From NCBI RefSeq assembly GCF_017833525.1, contig NZ_JAFICD010000001.1, positions 1,674,001-1,738,000 of the forward strand: DNA of 64,000 nucleotides, in the 5' to 3' direction. A program made the translations under genes and the position numbers. The notes below the pieces were generated by a model, which saw only the letters and a program-made list of their open reading frames with translations, did no database searches and had not been told where the DNA came from. How positions within the stretch are numbered: position 1 is the stretch's first letter; each line of letters starts with the position of its first letter. Positions 47,430 to 55,019 of this stretch are shown piece by piece. The DNA is from Duganella sp. 1411 (lineage in GTDB: Bacteria > Pseudomonadota > Gammaproteobacteria > Burkholderiales > Burkholderiaceae_D).

Positions 47430-50400
47430 ATGAACGAGCCAGTAACACCCTGCTTTACGCCGACGCAATCGCATCCCGACATTCTTTACGGTCAGCAGCA
47501 AAGCGAACTGCTGCGCGAGGAAATCCTGGCCGACCTGCTGGAGGCGACCGCCCGCCGCGCGCCGGAGCAGATCGCGCTGATCGCCGGCGAGCGCCGGCTG
47601 AGCTATCGCGAACTCGATGCGCAGGCCGACCTGGTGGCCGGGCGCCTGATCGACGCCGGCGTGCGCCCGGGCCAGATCGTCGGCTTGTGGCTGCCGCGCG
47701 GGATCGAGCTGCTGGTGCTGCAGGCCGGCATCGCCAAGGCCGGCGCCGCGTGGCTGCCGGTCGACGAGGACACGCCGGTCGAGCGCCTGCAAGTGTGCCT
47801 GGACGACGCCGACGGCGCCGGCGTGCTCACTTGCGCCGCCTTCGCGCCCCGGCTGGCCGGCATCGGCCGCCCGGTGTGGACGGCCGAGGCGCTGCTGGCG
47901 GCCGAAGACCGGCCCGCGCCCGTGGCCCGGCGCGGCGCCGTCTCGCCGGACGCGCCGGCGTACGTGATCTACACCTCCGGCTCCACCGGCAAGCCCAAAG
48001 GCATCCTGATCACCCAGCGCAGCATCTGCCACTTCCTGCGCAGCGAGAACGAGGTGCTGGGCGTGACGTCGACCGACAAGGTGTATCAAGGCTTCTCGGT
48101 CGCCTTCGACATGTCGTTCGAGGAGATCTGGATCGCCTATCTGGCCGGCGCCACGCTGTGGATCGGCCCCAAGGAAATCAGCGGCGATCCGGAGACGCTG
48201 CCGCGCATGCTCGACCAGCACCGGGTGACGGTGCTGCACGCCGTGCCCACCTTGCTCGCGCTGTTCAACCAGGACGTGCCCAGCCTGCGCCTGATCAACC
48301 TCGGTGGCGAGATGTGCCCGGAGTCGCTGGTCGAGCGCTGGTCGCGCGACGGCCGCCAGATGTTCAACACCTACGGCCCGACCGAGGCGACCGTCTCGGC
48401 CAGCCTGGCGCGCCTGCGTCCCGGCCAGCCGGTCACCATCGGCACGCCGCTGCCCAATTACGGGCTGCTGGTGGTCGAAGCGAACCCCGACGCCGCGCCC
48501 GGCACGCCCCTGCGCCTGCTGGCGCGCGGCGAGATCGGCGAATTGTGCATCACCGGACCCGGTCTGGCGGCCGGCTACCTGGGGCGCCCCGACCTGACGG
48601 CGGAAAAATTCCTGCCCAATCCCTGGTCCGAGGGCCTCCATGACGAGCGCCTGTACCGCACCGGCGACCTGGCGCGCATCGGCGCCGACGGCGAGGTGGT
48701 CTGCCTCGGCCGCGCCGACGACCAGGTCAAGATCCGCGGCTTCCGCGTGGAACTGGGCGAGATCGAGGCGCTGCTGGCGCAGGCCGACGGCGTCGGCACC
48801 GTGGCGGTCCTGCTGCGCAAGGACGACGGCATCGACCAACTGGTCGCCTACCTGGTCGCCGAAACCAACGTCACGCTTGACCCGCGCGCGCTGCGCGCCG
48901 GCCTCGCCGCCAAGCTGCCGCCGTACATGGTCCCGGGCCGCTACGAGGTGCTCGACGCGATGCCGCGCCTGACCTCCGGCAAAATCGACCGCAAGACGCT
49001 CAAGGCCACGCCGCTCGGCGCCCCGGCGGCCGGCGGCGCCGAGGATTCCGACCTGCCCGAAACGCCGGCCGAGGAAGCGCTGTTCGCCGCGCTGGCCAAG
49101 CTGTTCCCCGGCCAGACTATCCTGCGCCACGCCGACTTCTTCTCCGACCTGGGCGGCCATTCGTTCTTCGCCGCGCGGCTGGCGTCGGCCTTGCGCGCCG
49201 ATCCGCGCTACGCCCACGTCACCGTGCGCGACATCTATCAGCAGCGCCAGGTCGGCAAGATCGCCCAGGTGCTCGGCGCGGCGCACGGCGCCAGCGCGCA
49301 GGAGGCGGCGTGGACGCCGCCGTCCGCCGTCAAACGCTGGACCTGCGGCCTGGCGCAGGCGGCGGTGATGCCGGCGCTGGTGGCGCTGCGCATGGCGCAG
49401 TGGTTGGCGCCGTTCTTCACCTACCACTTCTTCACCGGCGACCCGGGCGACTCGGTGGCGCGCGCGATCGCCGCCTCGGTCGGCGTGTTCCTGCTGGCGA
49501 CGGTGATGGAATTCGCCATCGCCATCGCCGGCAAATGGCTGATCGCCGGCCGCATCAAGGCCGGCGCGTACCCGCTGTGGGGCCTGACCTACTACCGCTG
49601 GTGGCTGGCCGACCGGCTGGTCGAGGCGGCACCGGCGTATCTGTTAAGCGGTTCGTCGCTCAACGCCTGGTGGCTGCGCGCGCTGGGCGCGAAGGTCGGC
49701 CGCGACGTGACGATAGGCTCGATGACCCTGCGCGCGCCCGATCTGCTGGACATCGCCGACAACGTCAGCATCGGCAACGCCGTCAATTTCGAGAACGCCC
49801 GCGTCGAGCGCGGCGTGCTGCGCCTGGGCCGGATCACGCTCGAGCGCGACGCCTGCGTGAGCTCCTTCGCCATCCTCGAAGGGAACACCCATGTCGAGGC
49901 GCAGGGCCACCTGGACGGCCAGTCGGCGCTGGGCGACGGCGCCCGCGTGCCGGCCGGCCGCATGTGGACCGGCTCGCCGGCGCGCGACGCCGGCGCCTTC
50001 GACCCCGCGCGCCTGCCGCCGCGGCCCGCGCTCACCGGCGCGCGCGATCTGGGCGAAAGCCTGTTCTTCGTCGCCGGCATCCTGCTGATCGTCACGCTGT
50101 TCTTCATGCCGGTGTTCCCCAGCTTCGTGCTGATCGACTGGTTCGACGAAATCGGCGTGATGCCGGGGATCCAGGGCGACGGCACGGGCATCCGGCTGCT
50201 GCGCTACTTCCTGCTGGCCTTCCCCGCCAGCGCGGTGCTGATCCTGCTCACGGCGCTGCTGTCGGCGGGCATCCGCTGGACCGTGCTGCCCAAGCTCAAG
50301 CCGGGCCGGTTCGCGGTGCACAGCAACACCTACTGCGCCAAATGGCTGGTCAGCCAGATCCAGGAATCGAGCCTGCAGGTCCTGCACGGCATCTACGCCA

Positions 50401-51473
50401 CCGTGTTCGCGCCGTACTGGTATCGCCTGCTGGGCGCCAAAGTCGGCAAGGACGCCGAGATCTCCACCGCGCTGGGCGTGGTGCCGGACATGCTGACCCT
50501 GGGCGACGAGACCTTCATCGCCGATGCCGTCATGCTGGGCGACGAGGAAATCGACGGCGGCTGGATGACGATGCAACCGACCGTGATCTCCAACCGCAGC
50601 TTCGTCGGCAACGGCGCCTACATCCCGGACGGCACGGTGCTGCCCGAGCAGGTGCTGATCGGCGTGCACTCGCGCGCGCCGGGCAACGCCAGGATGAACA
50701 GCGGCGACACCTGGCTCGGTTCCCCGCCGATCAACCTGCCCGCGCGCGAACAGACCAGCGGCTATCCGGAATCGCTGACCTTCCACCCCTCGCCGCAGCG
50801 CCGGCTCGGCCGCGGCCTGATCGAGGGTTTCCGCATCGTCGCGCCGCACGCGCTGGTGATCGCGGTCGGCTACACCTTGGTGCTGTCGGTGATGCCGATC
50901 GCCGGCGCCGGCCGCTGGGCGGAGGTGATCTGGGACCTGACCTTGGCGGGGCTGGCCTACGGCGTGTTCAACTACGTGTTCGTGGCGCTGCTCAAGTGGG
51001 TACTGATCGGCAGCTACCGCAAGCGCTCGGCGCCGATGTGGACGCCGTTCGTGTGGCTGTCCGAGGGCGTCACCAACCTGTACGAGGGCATCGCCGTGCC
51101 CAACTTCATGCGCTACCTGCGCGGCACGCCGTGGCTGCCGCTGGCCTTCAACCTGATGGGCGCGAAAATCGGCAAAGGCGTCTACCTCGACACCACCGAC
51201 ATCACCGAATTCGACTGCGTGCGGATCGGCGACTACAGCGAGCTCAACGCCCTCACCTGCCCGCAGACGCACCTGTTCGAAGACCGGGTGATGAAAATCG
51301 ACGAGGTCACGATCGGTTCGCGCGTCTACATGGGACCGCGCAGCGCGGTGCTGTACAGCGCCGTCGTCGGCGACAACGCCCGCCTCGGCGCGCTGACCCT
51401 GGTGATGAAAGGGGAGCATATTCCCGCCAACGGCAACTGGTCCGGCTGCCCGGCCGCGCCCACAACGTCCTAA
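47430..51473 (+). CDS. Pls/PosA-family NRPS-like polyamino-acid synthetase
   Basis: A 1347-aa single-module enzyme. The adenylation domain (about 30-530) has YTSGSTGKPKG, AFDMSFEEIW, NTYGPTEATV, LYRTGDLAR and LTSGKIDRK. A carrier domain follows with the phosphopantetheine Ser578 in DLGGHSFF. The rest (about 640-1347) is the membrane-embedded Pls terminal region with about six membrane helices and three left-handed beta-helix hexapeptide segments. There is no condensation or thioesterase domain. Relatives make homopoly-amino acids such as epsilon-poly-lysine. Glu in FDMSFEE, at a substrate-contact position, would suit a basic amino acid, but this is inference. No phosphopantetheinyl transferase is adjacent. 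Confidence 0.88.
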   Translation: MNEPVTPCFTPTQSHPDILYGQQQSELLREEILADLLEATARRAPEQIALIAGERRLSYRELDAQADLVAGRLIDAGVRPGQIVGLWLPRGIELLVLQAGIAKAGAAWLPVDEDTPVERLQVCLDDADGAGVLTCAAFAPRLAGIGRPVWTAEALLAAEDRPAPVARRGAVSPDAPAYVIYTSGSTGKPKGILITQRSICHFLRSENEVLGVTSTDKVYQGFSVAFDMSFEEIWIAYLAGATLWIGPKEISGDPETLPRMLDQHRVTVLHAVPTLLALFNQDVPSLRLINLGGEMCPESLVERWSRDGRQMFNTYGPTEATVSASLARLRPGQPVTIGTPLPNYGLLVVEANPDAAPGTPLRLLARGEIGELCITGPGLAAGYLGRPDLTAEKFLPNPWSEGLHDERLYRTGDLARIGADGEVVCLGRADDQVKIRGFRVELGEIEALLAQADGVGTVAVLLRKDDGIDQLVAYLVAETNVTLDPRALRAGLAAKLPPYMVPGRYEVLDAMPRLTSGKIDRKTLKATPLGAPAAGGAEDSDLPETPAEEALFAALAKLFPGQTILRHADFFSDLGGHSFFAARLASALRADPRYAHVTVRDIYQQRQVGKIAQVLGAAHGASAQEAAWTPPSAVKRWTCGLAQAAVMPALVALRMAQWLAPFFTYHFFTGDPGDSVARAIAASVGVFLLATVMEFAIAIAGKWLIAGRIKAGAYPLWGLTYYRWWLADRLVEAAPAYLLSGSSLNAWWLRALGAKVGRDVTIGSMTLRAPDLLDIADNVSIGNAVNFENARVERGVLRLGRITLERDACVSSFAILEGNTHVEAQGHLDGQSALGDGARVPAGRMWTGSPARDAGAFDPARLPPRPALTGARDLGESLFFVAGILLIVTLFFMPVFPSFVLIDWFDEIGVMPGIQGDGTGIRLLRYFLLAFPASAVLILLTALLSAGIRWTVLPKLKPGRFAVHSNTYCAKWLVSQIQESSLQVLHGIYATVFAPYWYRLLGAKVGKDAEISTALGVVPDMLTLGDETFIADAVMLGDEEIDGGWMTMQPTVISNRSFVGNGAYIPDGTVLPEQVLIGVHSRAPGNARMNSGDTWLGSPPINLPAREQTSGYPESLTFHPSPQRRLGRGLIEGFRIVAPHALVIAVGYTLVLSVMPIAGAGRWAEVIWDLTLAGLAYGVFNYVFVALLKWVLIGSYRKRSAPMWTPFVWLSEGVTNLYEGIAVPNFMRYLRGTPWLPLAFNLMGAKIGKGVYLDTTDITEFDCVRIGDYSELNALTCPQTHLFEDRVMKIDEVTIGSRVYMGPRSAVLYSAVVGDNARLGALTLVMKGEHIPANGNWSGCPAAPTTS

Positions 51474-51504
51474 TCAGCGAACCGGCCAACAGAATCACGT
51501 CAAA

Positions 51505-51558
51505 ATGAAGTCAATGAAGTCAATGAAGTCAATGAAGTCAATGACGTCAATGACGTCA
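51505..51558. repeat. Tandem repeat, six 9-bp units
   Basis: Four perfect ATGAAGTCA units followed by two ATGACGTCA units, immediately after the NRPS stop. The last two contain the palindrome TGACGTCA. Confidence 0.9.
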
Positions 51559-51559
51559 A

Positions 51560-51592
51560 AATCACGTCGGAATCACCTCGGAATCACGTAGG
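51560..51592. repeat. Tandem repeat, three 11-bp units
   Basis: AATCACGTCGG, AATCACCTCGG and AATCACGTAGG in direct succession, adjoining the 9-bp array. A related AATCACGTCAA precedes the array at 51493. Confidence 0.8.
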
Positions 51593-51617
51593 GCGGATTA
51601 GCGCAGCGTAATCCGCC
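51588..51617. repeat. GTAGG-headed hairpin (REP-like), copy 3
   Basis: GTAGG leads into GGCGGATTA (51592-51600) and TAATCCGCC (51609-51617), a perfect 9-bp stem with an 8-nt loop. This sequence type is dispersed in many beta- and gammaproteobacterial genomes. Confidence 0.7.
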
Positions 51618-51845
51618 ATGCATGCGCCGCCGTCAACGCGGTCGATTTCAATGCGATAGCAACAACACCCCGGCGGGCTCTACAGCGGCACGGATTCCGC
51701 TACCGCGCGCCATATTGACGAGGTATGTGTTAAATAACAACGCGGCTAGTTCACAACATGAAAATTTCATGATTTCAATTAATAAGTGAGCATGCAATAA
51801 TGGTAATGTCCTTTTTCTACTTGTTTGAAATTTACGGAGTTTTCC

Positions 51846-52529
51846 ATGTCACTAAAGCGCATTTTTGCCGTCCCCATGCTCGTTCTCGGTTTGCTGGCCA
51901 GCTCGGCGCACGCTGCCGTCGTCTTCGATAGTTACGGCCCGTTCGACTTCATGTCGTACCAGGTCGACAACGGTACCGACGCCAACGGCGCGCACTATGA
52001 ACAAAGCCACGCCGTGCGCTTCACGCTGACGGGCGAGACGAAAATCACCTCGATCCAGACCGCCATCGACAACGTCAGCGGCCTGGGCAAGATCACCCTG
52101 GGCATCATGGGCTCGGTCAAGCAAGACACCACCGGCGTGCCCAACCCCGCCGACTTCCCGGAACTGCCATCGGGCAAACTGCTGTACTCGAGCGACCTGA
52201 CCGGCGTGCTGTCGGGCGCCTCGCTGTCCAACCTGAACTGGACGCTGGGCGCCGGCACCTACTGGCTGACCGGTTCCGCCTTCGCCAACACCAACGCGAC
52301 CTGGACCACCGGGAACACGGCCAACTACGCGCTCTCCGACCAGGCCGGCGTGTGGACCGGCGGTCTGGAAAATAACTTCAGTCCCGCCGCGCTGATCGAA
52401 GGCATCATGATGGGCGCCGGTGGCGGCCAGGGCGGCGTGAGCCCGGTACCGGAACCGGAAACCTACGCGCTGATGCTGGCCGGCGTGGCGCTGGTCTCGG
52501 CAATGGCCCGCCGCAAACGCGCCGCCTGA
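51846..52529 (+). CDS. PEP-CTERM sorting-domain protein
   Basis: A 227-aa exported protein. The signal peptide (LKRIFAVPMLVLGLLASSAHA) is followed by a beta-rich mature domain with no recognised enzyme motif. The C-terminus is a textbook PEP-CTERM tail: VPEPETYALMLAGVALVSAMARRKR, with a VPEP motif, a hydrophobic stretch and basic residues. Such proteins are processed by exosortase and released with exopolysaccharide in biofilm-forming proteobacteria. ATG 51846 follows ACGGAG; the earlier in-frame TTG is not needed. It is 1 nt upstream of the polysaccharide deacetylase gene, so the two are probably co-expressed. Confidence 0.88.
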   Translation: MSLKRIFAVPMLVLGLLASSAHAAVVFDSYGPFDFMSYQVDNGTDANGAHYEQSHAVRFTLTGETKITSIQTAIDNVSGLGKITLGIMGSVKQDTTGVPNPADFPELPSGKLLYSSDLTGVLSGASLSNLNWTLGAGTYWLTGSAFANTNATWTTGNTANYALSDQAGVWTGGLENNFSPAALIEGIMMGAGGGQGGVSPVPEPETYALMLAGVALVSAMARRKRAA

Positions 52530-52530
52530 A

Positions 52531-53274
52531 ATGACACGCGCGACACGTGTCGTAAAACTGATGGCGATGGGCGCGCTGGCCGCGCTGGCGTGCCCCGCCC
52601 TCGCCGCCGAGTGCGGCGCCGACAAGCTCGGCACCTCCCGCACCATCAAGCTTCCCCGCGAAGGCGCGCTGTACGGCGCGCAGCAGCACGACCCCTTGCC
52701 GCTGAAAAAGGGCGAGGTCGTGCTGACCTTCGACGACGGCCCGGAGCCGGCGGGCACGCCCGCCGTGCTGGCGGCGCTGGCCGACCAGTGCGCCAAAGCG
52801 ACGTTCTTCATGCTCGGCGACAAATTGACGCGCGCGCCGGACCTGGCGCGGCGCGTCGTTGCCGAGGGCCACTCGGCCGGCATGCACAGCTACGCCCACC
52901 AGCACCTGTCCGAGCTGCGCCCGGAGCAACAGCTCGAAGACCTGCGCAAGAACCTGGCCGCCTATCGGGCCGCGTTCGGCGTGGACGCGCCGGCCTACCG
53001 CTTCCCGTATCTGGAAGAAACGCCGACCATGCTGGCCGCGCTCAAGGCGTCCAACATCACGGTGATGTCGATCGATCTGGGCATCAACGACTGGCTGCCC
53101 AGCGACACCACCGAACTGCTGACCGTGCGCCTGGCCGAGGGCCTGACCGCCAGGGGCGGCGGCATCATCCTGATGCACGACGCCAACGGCCCAACCGTCA
53201 AGGCCTTGCCGGCGCTGCTGCGCCTACTCAAGGACAAAGGCTACAAGGTGGTCCACCTGGAGTGGGAAAAGTAA
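52531..53274 (+). CDS. Polysaccharide deacetylase (NodB/CE4)
   Basis: A 247-aa exported protein with a signal peptide ending near ALAAE. CE4 motifs are present: TFDDGPEP (catalytic base and metal Asp), HSYAHQH (metal His pair), YRFPYLEE (in place of the usual RxPYG), DLGINDW and ILMHDA. The family removes N- or O-acetyl groups from chitin, peptidoglycan or exopolysaccharide. Its ATG lies 1 nt after the PEP-CTERM stop, linking it to extracellular matrix work. It is convergent with the small unknown gene, 14 bp away. Confidence 0.88.
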   Translation: MTRATRVVKLMAMGALAALACPALAAECGADKLGTSRTIKLPREGALYGAQQHDPLPLKKGEVVLTFDDGPEPAGTPAVLAALADQCAKATFFMLGDKLTRAPDLARRVVAEGHSAGMHSYAHQHLSELRPEQQLEDLRKNLAAYRAAFGVDAPAYRFPYLEETPTMLAALKASNITVMSIDLGINDWLPSDTTELLTVRLAEGLTARGGGIILMHDANGPTVKALPALLRLLKDKGYKVVHLEWEK

Positions 53275-53288
53275 TCCGCGCGGCGTGA

Positions 53289-53831
53289 TTACGGCGCCGG
53301 GGCGTCCAGGAAAAAGATGGCGTGGGCCTTGGCCGGCGCCTTCTCGGTCGGCTTATCGATCTGCACCTGGGCGCAATCCTCGACCACCAGGCTGCGCCAA
53401 TTGCCGACGCCGGCGTTGGCGAACGCCGTGTGCGCCTTCGACCCCAGGCTGATGTCCAGCGCCAGCCGCGCGTTGCGCTCGCCGGTCTTGGCGTAGTTGA
53501 CGCCGCGCAGCTCGAAGCCGAACGCGGTCAGCCACGGCTCCCACAGGCCGCTCTCCACGCCGTCGACGATGCGGTCGAACATCGTCCACAGCGGCAAGCC
53601 CTTTTTCACCACGGCGCGCAGCACCGCCAGCGACGGCGCCATGCGCGCGTCGGTGCTGCGCTTGCCGGCGCCGCTCTCGCCGATCGCCTTCAATTCCTTG
53701 GAAAACGCCGCGTCACGCTCGGTGTAGTCGCGCATGCGCGCGTACAGCTCGGCATTGAGGAAGGGATTGGGGGCGCGGCCCGCGGGCGCCTCGGCGGGAT
53801 TTTTGGCGGGAGGCTGTTTTTTGTTCGTCAT
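53289..53831 (-). CDS. Hypothetical protein, 180 aa
   Basis: I do not recognise the family. It has a basic, Pro/Ala-rich N-terminal tail (to about residue 22), then a helical part (LYARMRDYTERDAAFSKELKA) and a more globular half containing LWTMFDRIVDGVESGLW and SLVVEDCAQVQIDKP. There is no signal peptide or membrane segment, so it should be cytoplasmic. The codon usage matches its neighbours and the reading frame is clean, which supports a real gene. It lies between convergent deacetylase and co-directional beta-lactamase genes. Confidence 0.65.
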   Translation of the reverse strand: MTNKKQPPAKNPAEAPAGRAPNPFLNAELYARMRDYTERDAAFSKELKAIGESGAGKRSTDARMAPSLAVLRAVVKKGLPLWTMFDRIVDGVESGLWEPWLTAFGFELRGVNYAKTGERNARLALDISLGSKAHTAFANAGVGNWRSLVVEDCAQVQIDKPTEKAPAKAHAIFFLDAPAP

Positions 53832-53861
53832 GGGGGGCCCACTAAGGTTAAGGGCCGTAGT

Positions 53862-54725
53862 TTAGCCGACCTTGAACGCATCGATGACAATCTTTGCCGC
53901 CTGGCCGAGGATTTCGGGACGGATCGCGTCATCCTTGCCGGGTTGCGTCAGGTACACGGCCAGCACGATAGGCGCCTTGCCGGGCGGCCACAGCACGGCG
54001 ATGTCGTTGACCGTGCCGTAGGAGCCGGCGCCGGTCTTGTCGCCCACCCGCCAGCTCGACGGCACGCCGGCACGGATGCGGGTGGCGCCGGTGGTGTTGC
54101 CGATCAGCCAATCCGTCAGGATCTCGCGCTTGGCCGGCGGCAGCGCGTCGCCCAGCGCCAGCTTGTGCAGCGATTCCATCATCGCCGCCGGCGTGGTGGT
54201 GTCGCGCGGGTCGCCGGGGATGGCGCTGTTGAGCTCGGTTTCCAGGCGGTCCAGGCGGAATTGCCGGTCGCCGATCGTGCGGGCGTAGGCGGTCACCGCC
54301 TCCGGACCGCCGAGGTGGCGTATCAGCAGGTTGGCGGCCGTGTTGTCGCTGTACTGGATGGTGGCGGCGCACAGGGCCTCGATGGTCATGCCGTCGTCAA
54401 GGTTTTTCCCGGTGATCGGCGAATGCGCCACCAGTTCGCCCTTGTCGTAGCGGATGCGCTGCTGCAGCGCCGACGGCTCGCGCGCCAGCACCGCCGCCGA
54501 CAGCATCATCTTGAACGTGCTGCAGAAGGGGAAGCGCTCGTCGGCGCGGTGCAGCAGCTCGCGACCGTCGGCCGTGTTCAGCGCCGCCACGCCCAGCCGG
54601 CCGCCGGACGCCGCTTCCAGCCGGACCAGCCGCATGTCCGGCGGCATGGGGGCGGCGCTGGCGCGGGCAAATGGGGTCGATGCGAGCGCCAGCAACAAAG
54701 TACGACGGAGGGCGGAGTGGGTCAT
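53862..54725 (-). CDS. Class A beta-lactamase
   Basis: A 287-aa exported enzyme with a signal peptide (RRTLLLALASTPFARASA). All class A motifs are intact: STFK with the active Ser, SDN in YSDNTAANLL, the omega-loop Glu in RLETELNSAI and KTG in VGDKTGAGSYG. A Cys precedes the active Ser, but the partner Cys of the KPC/GES disulfide (near KTG) is absent, so a carbapenemase fold is not indicated. It is most likely a chromosomal penicillinase/cephalosporinase. No AmpR-type regulator is adjacent. ATG 54725 gives the usual signal length although no strong ribosome site is seen. Confidence 0.92.
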   Translation of the reverse strand: MTHSALRRTLLLALASTPFARASAAPMPPDMRLVRLEAASGGRLGVAALNTADGRELLHRADERFPFCSTFKMMLSAAVLAREPSALQQRIRYDKGELVAHSPITGKNLDDGMTIEALCAATIQYSDNTAANLLIRHLGGPEAVTAYARTIGDRQFRLDRLETELNSAIPGDPRDTTTPAAMMESLHKLALGDALPPAKREILTDWLIGNTTGATRIRAGVPSSWRVGDKTGAGSYGTVNDIAVLWPPGKAPIVLAVYLTQPGKDDAIRPEILGQAAKIVIDAFKVG

Positions 54726-54879
54726 GGTGTGTGGTCGGGGCGTCAATCTGGATGAAGGGGAAGTGCTGGATGATAACGCGAAGCGCCCGCTCCGTGCCAG
54801 GGAGGCGCAAATCCGCCCGGTCCCACCGGAGGCGTCTGGCCCAGGATTATTGCCGAAATAAGTAAATTGCTTCGATTGC

Positions 54880-54891
54880 ATGACATGTCAT
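54880..54891. promoter_or_regulatory. Palindrome upstream of phospholipase C
   Basis: A perfect 12-bp dyad ATGACATGTCAT in the 294-bp gap between the divergent beta-lactamase and phospholipase genes. The gap is AT-richer than its surroundings and has no other clear feature. An operator role is only suggested. Confidence 0.3.
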
Positions 54892-55019
54892 CAACTTTTC
54901 ATAGTTGGTGCGTAAGCTCTTGCCTCGCATGACCTCAGTTTTCGTGTTCCCCGACAATCGACCTGGATCAATCAAATGCATATTTTCTATTTCGCGTTCG
55001 CACGCACGCAGGTGCATGC

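Larger units (their letters stand above)
51474..51845. other. Intergenic spacer with repeats (372 bp)
   Basis: It holds six 9-bp repeats (51505-51558), three 11-bp repeats (51560-51592), a GTAGG-headed hairpin (51588-51617) and then about 200 bp of more AT-rich sequence before the PEP-CTERM gene. No ORF with a credible start is seen. No T-rich terminator for the NRPS gene was found. Confidence 0.7.

Noticed and set aside
47406..49427. A 673-codon minus-strand frame opposite the NRPS adenylation domain
   Set aside because: The plus strand carries an unmistakable adenylation and carrier domain; the minus-strand frame has no domain features.
51505..51592. Possible CRISPR array
   Set aside because: Units of 9 and 11 bp repeat without spacers and no cas genes are present; it is a simple tandem array.
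53862..54725. KPC/GES-like carbapenemase call for the class A beta-lactamase
   Set aside because: A Cys precedes the active Ser, but the partner Cys near the KTG motif that forms the carbapenemase disulfide is missing.
54880..54891. Pho box controlling the phospholipase C gene
   Set aside because: The palindrome ATGACATGTCAT is not the direct-repeat CTGTCAT pattern of PhoB sites.
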